Below the pieces are notes generated by a model. That model worked only from the letters and a program-made list of their open reading frames with translations, was not told the origin of the DNA and ran no database searches. From Ruegeria atlantica (GTDB lineage: Bacteria; Pseudomonadota; Alphaproteobacteria; Rhodobacterales; Rhodobacteraceae), in the NCBI RefSeq assembly GCF_013032005.1, contig NZ_WQBE01000017.1:1-64000 (forward strand): a DNA stretch of 64,000 nt, read 5' to 3'. Shown one piece after another: positions 1 through 9,301 of the stretch; positions within the stretch are counted from its first letter, which is position 1; every line of letters starts with the position of its first letter. The position numbers were made by a program, and so were the translations under genes.

Positions 1-132
1 ATTTTCGAACCGTGAATCACGCAGCCAAGCGGAAATCAATGGGTCCTGACCCTAGAGGTTGGGTGCGCTTCGGTTTTTGGCAGATAGCCGTGCTGCCTTC
101 CAAGATTTCTGCCTTATGCCCACAATCAGATT
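1..132. other. 3' flank of the first operon, no gene seen
   Basis: This stretch lies downstream of the last gene of the minus-strand operon. I see no convincing coding frame. A short GGGTC/GACCC inverted repeat is present near 41-52, but it has no T-run on the minus strand, so I do not call a terminator. Confidence 0.4.
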
Positions 133-1290
133 TTAAGTTAAGCTGACCCAAGCCGCATTCCTTGAAGAGCTTTGCACGCATGCGGCCACAAATTTAACAC
201 CATTGAGTCCGTCATGAACCGTTGGATAAACAACCGACCCGTCAGGTGAAATCCCATTTCGGAAGGCTTGGATTGCCTCTGCGGCCTCTCCATAGATATT
301 CGCGAACCCCTCAAGATATCCCTCTGGATGTCCCGGAGGAACTCTACTCAACCGATTGGCTGCGTCACCAGCACCAGCACCATTTCGGGTGATCAAACGC
401 TTGGGTTCGTTGTATGGCGTAAACCAAAGATAATTGGGATCTTCCTGAGACCACTCAAACCCACCTTTTTCGCCATAGACGCGTAAACGAAGTGCGTTTT
501 CATTGCCGGGGGCCACCTGAGACGACCACAGCATACCGCGCGCTCCACCTTCGAATCGAAGCAACACGTGCGCGTTGTCATCGACTTTGCGCCCCGGCAC
601 AAAGGCCTGCAAGTCCGCCGCCAAGCTTTCCGCCTTCAGCCCGGTTACAAAGCAAGCGAGGTTGTAAGCATGAGTCCCGATGTCACCGGTTGATCCACCC
701 GCGCCCGAGCGTTCGGGATCGGTTCGCCACTCAGCCTGTTTGAAATCCTGCTGCTCGGTCAGCCAGTCCTGGGGGTATTCAACCTGAACCACGCGGATCT
801 TGCCAATTTCTCCGGCAGCAACCATTTCACGTGCCTGCCGGACCATTGGATAGCCCGTATAGTTATGGGTCAGTATGAATAGGGCATTCGCGCTTTCCGC
901 TGCTTTGACCAGCTTTTTTGCATCGGCAAGGGTCGAGGTGAGTGGCTTGTCACAAATTACGTGAATACCGCGTTTTAGGAACTCGCGCGCGGATGCATAG
1001 TGGACGTGATTTGGCGTGACAATTGAGACCGCCTCAATTCCGGATTTCAGTCGGGCTTCCCTTATCGCCATTTGTTTGAAGTCTTCATAGACCCGTTCGA
1101 GCCCCAACTCCTGACCACTTTCAAGAGATTTCTCTGGCGTCGAAGACAAAGCACCGGCAACCAATTCAAACTTGTCGTCCAGTCGCGCCGCTATTCGATG
1201 AACGCCGCCTATGAAGGCGTCGTTCCCGCCGCCAACCATGCCAAGTCGAATGCGGCCTGAGGTTTCTTCATTGCGTCCTGTGACCATCAT
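133..1290 (-). CDS. Gfo/Idh/MocA family oxidoreductase
   Basis: Probable NAD(P)-dependent cytosolic dehydrogenase of a sugar, polyol or sugar acid. The 385 residues fit the family. An N-terminal Rossmann fold starts with GMVGGGNDAFIGGVH (about residues 17-31). The usual EKP motif of the nucleotide domain appears as CDKPLT (about 114-119), and the C-terminal part is the alpha/beta substrate domain. The start ATG overlaps the stop of the TIM-barrel isomerase gene by 4 bp (ATGA), so the two are translationally coupled. It is the last gene of the ABC transporter/DhaKL operon and probably oxidises the imported substrate or an epimer of it. The actual substrate cannot be read from the sequence. Confidence 0.9.
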   Translation of the reverse strand: MMVTGRNEETSGRIRLGMVGGGNDAFIGGVHRIAARLDDKFELVAGALSSTPEKSLESGQELGLERVYEDFKQMAIREARLKSGIEAVSIVTPNHVHYASAREFLKRGIHVICDKPLTSTLADAKKLVKAAESANALFILTHNYTGYPMVRQAREMVAAGEIGKIRVVQVEYPQDWLTEQQDFKQAEWRTDPERSGAGGSTGDIGTHAYNLACFVTGLKAESLAADLQAFVPGRKVDDNAHVLLRFEGGARGMLWSSQVAPGNENALRLRVYGEKGGFEWSQEDPNYLWFTPYNEPKRLITRNGAGAGDAANRLSRVPPGHPEGYLEGFANIYGEAAEAIQAFRNGISPDGSVVYPTVHDGLNGVKFVAACVQSSSRNAAWVSLT

Positions 1291-2342
1291 TCAATCCCCA
1301 GCATTTTACGATTGGCTGCTTCGTCTGCGCCACCATCAGCGAAATCATCAAAGGCTTTCTCGGTAACACGGATAATGTGATCTGACACAAACTTAGCACC
1401 TTCGCGCGCTCCATCCTCGGGGTGTTTGAGGCAGCATTCCCATTCGACAACTGCCCAACTATCAAAGTCATTCGCTGCCATTTTTGAAAAGACCGCCCCG
1501 AAATCCACCTGGCCATCACCAAGCGACCGGAAGCGCCCGGCACGATCGACCCAGCTTTGATACCCGGAATAAACACCCTGCCGGCCGGTCGGGTTAAACT
1601 CGGCATCTTTGACATGGAACATCCGGATCCGATCTTTGTAGATGTCGATATTGTCCAGATAGTCGAGGCATTGCAGCACGTAGTGCGACGGGTCGTACAA
1701 CATGCAAGCGCGTGGGTGATTGCCTGTCCGTTCAAGAAACATTTCGTACGTCACGCCGTCGTGGAGGTCCTCACCTGGGTGAATTTCGTAACAGACGTCA
1801 ACGCCGCATTCCTCGGCGTGATCCAGTATTGGCACCCAACGACGAGCAAGCTCCTCGAATGCCGTTTCGATCAAGCCAGCAGGGCGCTGCGGCCAAGGAT
1901 AGACATAGGGCCATGCCAATGCGCCTGAGAATGTCGCATGCGCTGTAATACCCAAGTTTTTCGAAGCAGATAGCGCTTTTTTAACTTGGTCTACCGCCCA
2001 TTCTTGCCGGGCTTTCGGGTTTCCTCTGACGCTTTCGGCTGCAAAACCATCAAACGCGCTGTCATAGGCCGGGTGAACGGCCACAAGTTGGCCCTGAAGG
2101 TGGGTTGAAAGTTCAGTGACTTCGACGCCATTTTCCTTGGCTTTGCCTTTGAAGTCATCACAATAACTGGCGCTGGATGCGGCTTGTTCCAGGTCGAACA
2201 ACCGGCCATCCCAACTAGGAACCTGAACGCCCTTGTATCCACAGTCAGCCGCCCATTTAGTGATCGCGTCCCACGAATTGAACGGCGCTTCGTCCCCCGC
2301 GAATTGCGCAAGAAACAAAGCTGGACCTTTGATTGTTTTCAT
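1287..2342 (-). CDS. Sugar phosphate isomerase/epimerase (TIM barrel)
   Basis: A 351-residue xylose-isomerase-like TIM-barrel protein (AP endonuclease 2 superfamily). Proteins of this family use a divalent metal to isomerise or epimerise sugars, keto-sugars or their phosphates. Recognisable strands are GVQVPSWDGRLFD near residue 38, CYEIHPGEDLHDG near 203 (a probable metal-ligand Glu), CMLYDPSHYVLQ near 222 and MFHVKDAEF near 240. It lies 27 bp behind the LacI gene and overlaps the Gfo/Idh gene by 4 bp. Pairing with a Gfo/Idh dehydrogenase is common in inositol-like and unusual-sugar pathways, so it probably acts on the same compound. The specific reaction is unknown. Confidence 0.88.
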   Translation of the reverse strand: MKTIKGPALFLAQFAGDEAPFNSWDAITKWAADCGYKGVQVPSWDGRLFDLEQAASSASYCDDFKGKAKENGVEVTELSTHLQGQLVAVHPAYDSAFDGFAAESVRGNPKARQEWAVDQVKKALSASKNLGITAHATFSGALAWPYVYPWPQRPAGLIETAFEELARRWVPILDHAEECGVDVCYEIHPGEDLHDGVTYEMFLERTGNHPRACMLYDPSHYVLQCLDYLDNIDIYKDRIRMFHVKDAEFNPTGRQGVYSGYQSWVDRAGRFRSLGDGQVDFGAVFSKMAANDFDSWAVVEWECCLKHPEDGAREGAKFVSDHIIRVTEKAFDDFADGGADEAANRKMLGIE

Positions 2343-2369
2343 AAAATTTCCTCCCCAAAACCTGAGCCT

Positions 2370-3428
2370 CTATGGCGGTAAATTTTCCTTCAGATAGATG
2401 TCGATACGGATACGTTCCTGTGCTTTGTTGAACGGAACCTTGTCCGAAGTTGCGCGCAATAGACGGACGGCAGAACGAACAATGTGCCCGGTATCTTGCG
2501 AGATTAAAGCGTCAAATGTGCCAAGCCTAAGCGCCTCACGACTGAGCGGAGTAAGCTCATGAGCTATGATCACCAGATCTTTGCTGAGTTTGTTCTCTGA
2601 AAGAAATTGAATCAGGCCCGCATTGCCCGCTGCTGACGAGTATATTCCAACCAGATCCGGATAGGTTTCAAAGATTTCGGGCATCATCCTGTAAATCAGA
2701 TCCGGGTCATCCCGGCCCTCGACAGACGCTGCGACTTCCAGGTTCGGAAATTCCTCAGCCACAACAAGGTCAAAGCCTTGACGACGCTCCAGATGGTCAC
2801 GCGCCAAACGAGATCCTGTAAGAACCAAGACCTTGCCTTCGCGATGGACAAATCTTCCCATTAGCTGAGCGGCGGTTCGTCCTGCCGAAACGTTATCAAT
2901 TCCGACAAAGTGGTCTCGCTCAGAACTTGGCAAGTCAGACACCAAGGCAACAACCGGAACGCCTTTGTCCCTGAGCCTTTTTACAGCGTCGCGGACTGAA
3001 GGTGTTTCGGGCCCGAAAACGGCGACTCCGTCAACGTCCAAACTGTCGACAGCATCTAAAATGTTGACGATATCTTGCGGCTCGAACGGAGCGACGTTCT
3101 TTACTGCAATGCGCGTCCGTTGGATAAATTGGTCACGTGTTTGTTCAGCGATCTGACTGCTTATTGCCTCCACAAACTCGTTGTCCGTGTCTGGTAAAAC
3201 AAAGAGGAAATTGTAGACGCGGTTTCGCGCCAGATTGGCTGCGGCGGTGTCGCGCACATACCCCAGCTGATCAATCGCCTTCTGTACTTTCTGTACAGTC
3301 ACTGCTCGCACGCCGGGGCGCCTGTTCAAGACCCGATCAACGGTCGCCAGGCTGACACCCGCCACGCGAGCGATGTCATTAACGGTTGGCTTTTTCACCA
3401 ATTCTATTTTTTGTTTTTGATCTTCCAC
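2370..3428 (-). CDS. LacI-family transcriptional regulator of the first operon
   Basis: DNA-binding repressor with an N-terminal LacI helix-turn-helix (TVNDIARVAGVSLATVDRVL) and a periplasmic-binding-protein-like effector domain, the form that senses a free or phosphorylated sugar. The recognition helix reads ATVDRV where ATVSRV is more usual. I chose the GTG at 3428, 7 nt behind the stop of the kinase gene. The frame stays open further upstream, but that part lies inside the kinase gene and looks non-native. It sits between the kinase and isomerase genes, so it would be autoregulated. The likely targets are the two palindromes with a central CG at 10687-10734, upstream of the binding-protein gene. 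Confidence 0.85.
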   Translation of the reverse strand: MEDQKQKIELVKKPTVNDIARVAGVSLATVDRVLNRRPGVRAVTVQKVQKAIDQLGYVRDTAAANLARNRVYNFLFVLPDTDNEFVEAISSQIAEQTRDQFIQRTRIAVKNVAPFEPQDIVNILDAVDSLDVDGVAVFGPETPSVRDAVKRLRDKGVPVVALVSDLPSSERDHFVGIDNVSAGRTAAQLMGRFVHREGKVLVLTGSRLARDHLERRQGFDLVVAEEFPNLEVAASVEGRDDPDLIYRMMPEIFETYPDLVGIYSSAAGNAGLIQFLSENKLSKDLVIIAHELTPLSREALRLGTFDALISQDTGHIVRSAVRLLRATSDKVPFNKAQERIRIDIYLKENLPP

Positions 3429-3435
3429 GTGTTCT

Positions 3436-5058
3436 TCAGCCCTCAATCTCCCGTGCCAAGCCTTCAAACAACAAAGCAACAGCTTCAGCGCCGGGATCGT
3501 TATGTCCAACTAGGTTTTCTTCGGGAACATAGGCCGCGCGGCCCGCCTTCGCACGACGAATATTTGCGGTGTTGTTCGCGCCTTCGCGGGCAGCCTCCGC
3601 TGCATGCGTCAGACCAGATGGTAGTGCGGCAAGTGCAGGTGCCAGGGCGTCAATCATTGTCCTGTCACCGACCTTGGCACCCCCAACCTGACTGACGCGA
3701 TTCAGTCCTTCGACCAGAGACTTCGGTACCGAAGCCCCGCTCGCACAGGCATCGCCAGCTGCGTTGAAGAAAATTGCGAGTATCACGCCGGAAGAACCAC
3801 CCATTGTCTGGCTTAACTCATTACCTAATGCCGGAAACAGTTGCGTCAGATCAGCAAGCGGCATGCGGTCAAGGCTGTCTTGCAAGGCTCTTGCGGCCGT
3901 CGCCAATGTGCTTCCTGTATCGCCATCTCCGGATTTTGCGTCCAGCTCGTTCAGGTTCTTCTCTGCGTTGATGAGCAGTTCAGACAACCGGGTGATCGTT
4001 TCCCTTGTGGCGGGATTGTTCGAAGGAATTGGATCGATAGGAGTCAAACCATCAGGCAGAGGTGCGACTTTTATCGGGTCGATAGAATTGACGCCGGGCC
4101 AAGCCGCCAGGCCAACAGGCGCTTTTAGCGCCGATAAATCGTTCTGATCTACCGGCAGAATGGAAACAGAAAACCCATGCATATCCAGCGATGTCATCAT
4201 TGGGGCCGGGCCTATGATGTGATGGGCAATACCAGTTTCGGAAAAGGCATGCGTGAGGACAGCCATTTCCAACGGCGTTGTAGAACCCAGGTTGTTGACC
4301 AACGCCACACAATCCCCGGACCCCACCCGTTGTTTCAGCTTCTCCACAACTGTGGACATGGCCGATACAGCATTTGAGAATTCGACTTGCTGTACACCGG
4401 GCTCGCCATGGATACCCAAGCCAAGCTCTGCTTTCCCGGGGGCGATCCTGTCTTCTTTCGGAGATCCCGGAACGGTACAGGTGTCCAGGCTCATACCGAT
4501 GCTGACGACCTTGGCTATGGCGCGTCTTGCTGCGGCGGTGACGGTGTCCAGATCAGCACCACTTTCTGCAAGCGCTCCGGCTATTTTGTGCACGAACAAC
4601 GTACCTGCCACGCCACGTGGTTGCGGAAGGTCGGGCAGTGCGATGTCATCATCAACGACGACCATCTCTACCTTGCGACCCAAAGCACGGGCGCGTTCAG
4701 CCGCTAGTCCAAAGTTCAGCCGGTCACCGGTGTAATTCTTGACGATCAGCAGGCACCCAGCTTCACCCGTGACCGCAAGAATGCCCGCCAAAACCGCTTC
4801 GACTGATGGGGATGCAAAGACTTCCCCGCAGACCGCGGCCGTAAGCATACCAGCACCAACAAAGCCCGCATGGGCGGGTTCGTGGCCAGACCCTCCACCA
4901 GAAACCAAGGCGACTTTGGACTTGTCCCAATCCGACCGGTAGACAACCTTGATATGCGGGTATCCGTCCAATCGGGTAAGTTGCCCTCCGGAGGAGGCTA
5001 GAAGACCATCAATGGCCTCTGTCACCAGGGTTTCTTTTGTGTTGAGGAACTGGGCCAT
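3436..5058 (-). CDS. Dihydroxyacetone kinase family protein (DhaK-DhaL fusion)
   Basis: ATP-dependent ketose kinase with both domains on one 540-residue chain. The N-terminal DhaK domain shows GGGSGHEPAHAGFVGAG near residue 54 and GIHGEPG, whose His forms the hemiaminal with the ketose carbonyl in this family. NNLGST follows. The C-terminal DhaL domain shows the Mg-ATP aspartates in DAKSGDGDTG (about 377-386), then MGGSSG and GDRTMIDAL. No PTS partner is present, in keeping with the ATP-dependent single-chain type. Relatives phosphorylate dihydroxyacetone or tetruloses such as erythrulose. The company of an ABC importer, a dehydrogenase and an isomerase favours a small ketose produced from an imported polyol. 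It lies 11 bp behind the upstream ATPase gene. Confidence 0.92.
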   Translation of the reverse strand: MAQFLNTKETLVTEAIDGLLASSGGQLTRLDGYPHIKVVYRSDWDKSKVALVSGGGSGHEPAHAGFVGAGMLTAAVCGEVFASPSVEAVLAGILAVTGEAGCLLIVKNYTGDRLNFGLAAERARALGRKVEMVVVDDDIALPDLPQPRGVAGTLFVHKIAGALAESGADLDTVTAAARRAIAKVVSIGMSLDTCTVPGSPKEDRIAPGKAELGLGIHGEPGVQQVEFSNAVSAMSTVVEKLKQRVGSGDCVALVNNLGSTTPLEMAVLTHAFSETGIAHHIIGPAPMMTSLDMHGFSVSILPVDQNDLSALKAPVGLAAWPGVNSIDPIKVAPLPDGLTPIDPIPSNNPATRETITRLSELLINAEKNLNELDAKSGDGDTGSTLATAARALQDSLDRMPLADLTQLFPALGNELSQTMGGSSGVILAIFFNAAGDACASGASVPKSLVEGLNRVSQVGGAKVGDRTMIDALAPALAALPSGLTHAAEAAREGANNTANIRRAKAGRAAYVPEENLVGHNDPGAEAVALLFEGLAREIEG

Positions 5059-5069
5059 GCTTTTGCTCC

Positions 5070-6062
5070 TTAATTCACTCGCGCGCCGGACGCGTCAAAA
5101 TACAATGGGTTGTGTGGGCGGATTTTTATAGATTTTCCAGATGGATAGTCCTGATGGACATCAATCAAGGTCACAACCGGGTGACCGTTTAAGTCCAGGT
5201 GTAACCGCGTTTGATCCCCAAGATGTTCAGCGCGTATCACACGCGCTTCACTGCCTTCGCCTTCAATGATGTTTTCCGGGCGCAGGCCAATCTGCGGGCC
5301 TTTGTGATCGCCTCCGAACAATTCGGACGGCAAGATGTTGATCCGAGGCAGACCCAACCGGCTGGCTACGTAAACACTGCCAGGGTTTTCATAAATGTCC
5401 CGGGGTGTTCCGTACTGCACCAACCGGCCGTTTTCCAAAACCCCGACGTGCGTCGCCATTGTCATGGCTTCGACCTGATCATGGGTCACGTACAGCAAAG
5501 TCGATCCCAGATCTGCCTGAATTCTCTTCAGTTCTACCCGCAAATCCGCCCGTAGCTTGGCGTCTAGAGAGCTGAGCGGTTCGTCCATCAGAAATATCTG
5601 GGGGTCGCGCACAAGCGCCCGTCCAATTGAAACGCGCTGCATTTCACCGCCAGACAATTCAGTGGCTTTGTTGTCCATTTTGTGCGGGATCTGGAGGATC
5701 TCAGCGACTTCGTTTACCTTCCTCGTGATCTCATCCTCTGATGTTTTCAGGATCGGCGACCGCAGAGGGAAAGACAGGTTTTCCCGCACTGTCATATGCG
5801 GGTACAGCGAGTATTGCTGGAAGACCATTGCTACATCGCGCTGAGCAGGAGTGTCTATTCCAACGTCACGCCCGGCGATGCGCACTGTTCCTGAATCCAG
5901 TTTCTCAAGCCCTGAAATCAATCTCAGTGTCGTTGTTTTTCCCGCGCCAGTCGGACCCAACAACACCACAAAGGCACCGTTGGGGATCGTCATTGAGATA
6001 TCATCCACCGCTGTGACGTTGCCGAATGACTTCGAGATGTTCTCCAAAACGACTTCAGCCAT
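5070..6062 (-). CDS. ABC transporter ATP-binding protein (sugar/polyol type, second ATPase)
   Basis: Cytoplasmic ATPase of the carbohydrate-importer class, 330 residues. Walker A is GPTGAGKT (about 36-43), the Q-loop VFQQYSLYPHM, the signature LSGGE, Walker B FLMDEP and the H-loop VTHDQ. A C-terminal TOBE/regulatory domain follows (GLRPENI near 255). The signature reads LSGGEMQR rather than the usual LSGGQRQR. The start overlaps the stop of the other ATPase gene by 8 bp. With that protein it probably forms a heterodimeric engine, as in the two-ATPase glycerol importers of rhizobia. Confidence 0.93.
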   Translation of the reverse strand: MAEVVLENISKSFGNVTAVDDISMTIPNGAFVVLLGPTGAGKTTTLRLISGLEKLDSGTVRIAGRDVGIDTPAQRDVAMVFQQYSLYPHMTVRENLSFPLRSPILKTSEDEITRKVNEVAEILQIPHKMDNKATELSGGEMQRVSIGRALVRDPQIFLMDEPLSSLDAKLRADLRVELKRIQADLGSTLLYVTHDQVEAMTMATHVGVLENGRLVQYGTPRDIYENPGSVYVASRLGLPRINILPSELFGGDHKGPQIGLRPENIIEGEGSEARVIRAEHLGDQTRLHLDLNGHPVVTLIDVHQDYPSGKSIKIRPHNPLYFDASGARVN

Positions 6063-7152
6063 TGCTTAGTACCTCGTCGTTCAGAGCGGACCTCAACGCG
6101 CGCCCGGTAGATTTTTCAAACAAAGTTACTGCGGGGGAGCGGAACTCCAATCCCACTGTCTCACCGGGACTGACGACCTCGCGTGCATCAATACGGGCTT
6201 TCAGTTCTCCGTTCGGACTTTGCAATGTTACGATCTGGGTGGTTCCAAGGTATTCTGCGGCCAGAACCTTGGCCCTGTATTCGCTCGCATCCGACAGAAA
6301 AACATGTTCGGGGCGAACGCCAAAAACCAATTCACCTTCGGCCCCTTCCATCAGCTTGGGCACGGCTTCGTCATGGCCGTTCAGTCGGACCGTTTCCGAG
6401 CCGGGTTCGACCTTTCCCTGAAACGGCAGGAAGTTCATCGAAGGAGACCCGATAAAATCCGCCACAAACATCGTCGCCGGTTTGTCGTAGATTTCCTGAG
6501 GTGTGCCAAATTGCTCGATCACAGCATTATTCATCACCACGATCTTGTCGCCCATTTGCATGGCTTCCAGCTGATCATGCGTGACGTACACAGTGGTCGC
6601 CCCCATGCGATCATGAAGCGCACGCAACTCTTCGGCCATGTGTTCCCGAAACTCAGCATCCAAGGCACCAAGGGGCTCGTCCATCATGAACGCCTTGGGC
6701 TCTCGAACAATCGCGCGACCCAGCGCTACGCGCTGTCTATCGCCACCTGAAAGTCCACCCACTGGGCTATCGAGGATGTCGTTGATCCCCAGAATTCCCG
6801 CGACTTCCTCTACTTTGGCTTTGACAGCAGCACGCGGCATGCCCTGCGATATCAGGGGGTAGCTGATATTCTTGCGCACGTTCATGTGGGGATACAGCGC
6901 GAACATCTGGAACACGAAGGCAATGTCCCGTTCTGATGGCGGCCGCTGGCTGATCTCTTCACCGTCCAGATAGATTTCACCCGACGTTGGAAGCTCCAAC
7001 CCTGCGATCATCCGCAGTGTCGTCGTCTTTCCGCAGCCAGATGGCCCGAGCAGCATGAAAAACTCACCATCCTCAATCGTGAACGAGCTTTCGCGGACAG
7101 CCGTGAAGTCGCCGAACATCTTCTTTACGTTTTTGACTACGATCTGGGCCAT
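6055..7152 (-). CDS. ABC transporter ATP-binding protein (sugar/polyol type, first ATPase)
   Basis: 365-residue carbohydrate ABC ATPase of the MalK/UgpC type. It has Walker A GPSGCGKT, the Q-loop VFQMFALYPHM, the signature LSGGDRQR, Walker B FMMDEPLGALD, the H-loop VTHDQ and a C-terminal TOBE domain with GVRPEH. The frame is open for another 73 codons upstream, but that stretch overlaps the 62-residue membrane-protein gene. I chose MAQIVVKN at 7152, preceded by a GGAG ribosome site and only 2 nt behind the previous stop. Its partner is the ATPase encoded immediately downstream. Confidence 0.93.
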   Translation of the reverse strand: MAQIVVKNVKKMFGDFTAVRESSFTIEDGEFFMLLGPSGCGKTTTLRMIAGLELPTSGEIYLDGEEISQRPPSERDIAFVFQMFALYPHMNVRKNISYPLISQGMPRAAVKAKVEEVAGILGINDILDSPVGGLSGGDRQRVALGRAIVREPKAFMMDEPLGALDAEFREHMAEELRALHDRMGATTVYVTHDQLEAMQMGDKIVVMNNAVIEQFGTPQEIYDKPATMFVADFIGSPSMNFLPFQGKVEPGSETVRLNGHDEAVPKLMEGAEGELVFGVRPEHVFLSDASEYRAKVLAAEYLGTTQIVTLQSPNGELKARIDAREVVSPGETVGLEFRSPAVTLFEKSTGRALRSALNDEVLSNG

Positions 7153-7154
7153 TT

Positions 7155-7343
7155 CTACTCCGGGAAATGGCTGACGATGATGAACATGACGGTTCCGATC
7201 AGCGTGACGATGAAAGAGTAGGTGAAGGCCCAAAGGACAAAGGGCTGCATCAGCATAAAGACACCCAGTGCGATAAGGATGGTTGCGACCATCTCCCATG
7301 GGCCGCGGCGGAGCCGCATCAATCCGGTTAGAAAGTCGCTCAT
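7155..7343 (-). CDS. Small membrane protein of the ABC operon (DUF2160-like)
   Basis: A 62-residue protein with two predicted transmembrane helices: about residues 14-35 (WEMVATILIALGVFMLMQP and onward) and 38-58 (FTYSFIVTLIGTVMFIIV). It overlaps the second permease gene by 4 bp (ATGA) and ends 2 nt before the first ATPase gene, so it is a genuine operon member. Glycerol-type ABC operons of rhizobia carry a comparable small membrane protein beside the permeases. I assign it to that kind from position and topology only. It may help assemble or stabilise the permease complex. Confidence 0.7.
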   Translation of the reverse strand: MSDFLTGLMRLRRGPWEMVATILIALGVFMLMQPFVLWAFTYSFIVTLIGTVMFIIVSHFPE

Positions 7344-8278
7344 TTGCGCACGGCTCCGAATGTGATCCCACGCAGCAAATGTTTGCGCATCAGGATGGTG
7401 AAAATCATGACGGGGATGAGGAAGATCGTTGCACCGGCCGCCACGGCAGGCCAGTCCAGACCGCCGATACCGATAATGGTCGGGATGAACGGTGGTGCAG
7501 TCTGTGCGTTCGCGGATGTCAGCAGCACGGCAAACGCGTACTCATTCCAGGCGAAGATCAGGCAAAAGATAGCTGTTGAGGCTATGCCGGTCGCGGCTTG
7601 CGGCAGCACCACTTTGTAGAATGCCTGAAACCTCGTGTAGCCATCTATGAGGGCGGCTTCTTCGTACTCTCTTGGGATTTCGTCGATGAACCCCTTCAGC
7701 AACCAGACCGCCAGGGAAATATTCACACCCGTATACAGCAGGATCATTCCCAGATGCGTGTCGCTCAGCCCAAGGTTTCTGAACATCAGGAAGATTGGGA
7801 TGGCAACAGCGACCGGGGGCATCATCCTTGTACTGAGGATGAAGAACAGCAGGTCGTCCTTTAGTGGGACTTTGAACCTGCTGAACGCGTAGGCGGCCAG
7901 CGTGCCAAGAAAGATACTCAAGAACGTCGAGCCGAATCCGATGATAACTGAATTCATAAAGCGCTCACCGAATTTGGATGGTCCGACAATCACCATGTCG
8001 TATTGGCGCACGATCTCATCGGCCCAGTTCTGCGGTGGGTTCGCTTCCAGAAATTCCTGCGTCTGCCGCGTGCGTGTGGTGAAGAGATTGACGTAGCCTT
8101 CAAGCGTTGGGTCAAAGACAACCTTGGGCGGGTAGCTGATCGCATCGGCTGGAGACTTGAAGCCAGTTAGCAAAATCCAAACCAGCGGGATCATCGTGAT
8201 CAGCGCGTAAGTAATAACCAAGAAGCCTGCGATCCACTTGGACCGGTTCGAAGGTTCAGTGACGGAAAAATTACTCAT
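7340..8278 (-). CDS. ABC sugar/polyol transporter permease (MalG type)
   Basis: 312-residue inner-membrane permease with six predicted helices, starting with GFLVITYALITMIPLVWIL near residue 16. The EAA loop is EYEEAALIDGYTRFQAFYKV. It ends with the MalG-like tail LLRGITFGAVRK. I chose MSNFSVTEPS at 8278, whose ATG overlaps the stop of the partner permease gene (ATGA). Residues upstream of it lie inside that gene. It forms the translocation pore with the protein encoded by 8275-9222. Confidence 0.92.
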   Translation of the reverse strand: MSNFSVTEPSNRSKWIAGFLVITYALITMIPLVWILLTGFKSPADAISYPPKVVFDPTLEGYVNLFTTRTRQTQEFLEANPPQNWADEIVRQYDMVIVGPSKFGERFMNSVIIGFGSTFLSIFLGTLAAYAFSRFKVPLKDDLLFFILSTRMMPPVAVAIPIFLMFRNLGLSDTHLGMILLYTGVNISLAVWLLKGFIDEIPREYEEAALIDGYTRFQAFYKVVLPQAATGIASTAIFCLIFAWNEYAFAVLLTSANAQTAPPFIPTIIGIGGLDWPAVAAGATIFLIPVMIFTILMRKHLLRGITFGAVRK

Positions 8279-9222
8279 CTCTGTTTCACCTTGTTCAGGG
8301 CTTTGACGTAGATCGACGCAAGGCCGAACACGGTGACGAAAAGGATGATCGCATAGGCCGAGGCATAGCCCGTACGCCACTTTTCAAAAGCCTCCCGCTT
8401 GAGATTGATTGAAGTGAGTTCCGTAACAGAACCGGGCCCTCCACCGGTTAGCTGAACCACTAGGTCGAACATCTTGAAGTTCTCGATCCCTCTAAACAGC
8501 ACGGCCAGCATCAGGAACGGCAACACCATCGGGATGGTGATCGTAAAGAACTGCCGCAGCTTACTGGCTCGGTCGATCTCAGCTGCCTCGTAGATGTAGT
8601 CGGGAATGCTGCGCAGACCGGCCAGACAGATCAGCATCACGAAGGGGGTCCACATCCAGGTGTCGACAATCACGATTGCCCACGGGGCCAACGTGACCGA
8701 TCCCAGCATTTCAAAGCTCGATGGGTCCTTGCCGGTAAACCAGGACACGATGTAGTTAAACAGGCCGATTTGAGGTTGATACAGGAACTTCCAGAAGTTC
8801 CCGACGACTGCAGGAGACAGCATCATCGGCAGCACGATAATCGTGGTCCAAAGATCGTTGCCCTTAAATTTCTTGTTGATCAGCCATGCCAGAGTAAACC
8901 CGATCAGGACCTGGAAAAAAATTGTCCAGAACAGGAAATGCGCCGTCGCCTGCATATTCAGCCATGTGTCCGAGTCTGTCAGGATACGCTCGTAATTCCT
9001 GAGCCCGACATCTTTGACTTCACGCCCGATCCGGTTGGCCTTGTAGTTGGTAAAGCTTAGTTGGATGGTCCAGATCAACGGAAAGATGTTGATCGCCAGC
9101 AATAAGAAAATCGTTGGTGAGATGAATATCCAGGCGATCGCGCGGTCGGATAACCCTCGGATTTTTCGCGCAACTCGCTCGGGCGTTGCCTGCGCAACGC
9201 GATCTACGGTCCTGTCAGACAT
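8275..9222 (-). CDS. ABC sugar/polyol transporter permease (MalF type)
   Basis: 315-residue inner-membrane permease. The first helix is IAWIFISPTIFLLLAINIFP (about residues 27-46). The EAA loop reads YIYEAAEIDRASKLRQFFTI, and the protein ends with a last helix and a basic tail. The start MSDRTVDR at 9222 follows an AAAGAG ribosome site; an ATG 11 codons upstream is less likely. It is separated from the binding-protein gene by 79 bp that contain a strong hairpin (9266-9287). It pairs with the MalG-type permease encoded next. Confidence 0.92.
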   Translation of the reverse strand: MSDRTVDRVAQATPERVARKIRGLSDRAIAWIFISPTIFLLLAINIFPLIWTIQLSFTNYKANRIGREVKDVGLRNYERILTDSDTWLNMQATAHFLFWTIFFQVLIGFTLAWLINKKFKGNDLWTTIIVLPMMLSPAVVGNFWKFLYQPQIGLFNYIVSWFTGKDPSSFEMLGSVTLAPWAIVIVDTWMWTPFVMLICLAGLRSIPDYIYEAAEIDRASKLRQFFTITIPMVLPFLMLAVLFRGIENFKMFDLVVQLTGGGPGSVTELTSINLKREAFEKWRTGYASAYAIILFVTVFGLASIYVKALNKVKQR

Positions 9223-9265
9223 CTCTTTGCCAGTTCTTTTTGGTTTCGGACACACGGGTGAAGGT

Positions 9266-9287
9266 GGAGCGGGAGTGCACCCGCTCC
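9266..9287 (-). terminator. Intercistronic hairpin between binding-protein and permease genes
   Basis: GGAGCGGG (9266-9273) and CCCGCTCC (9280-9287) form a perfect 8 bp stem with a 6-nt loop, starting 15 nt behind the binding-protein stop codon. There is no T-run, so it is more likely an mRNA-stabilising or partial attenuation element than a full terminator. Confidence 0.6.
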
Positions 9288-9301
9288 TAGCTGCCTCCAG
9301 A

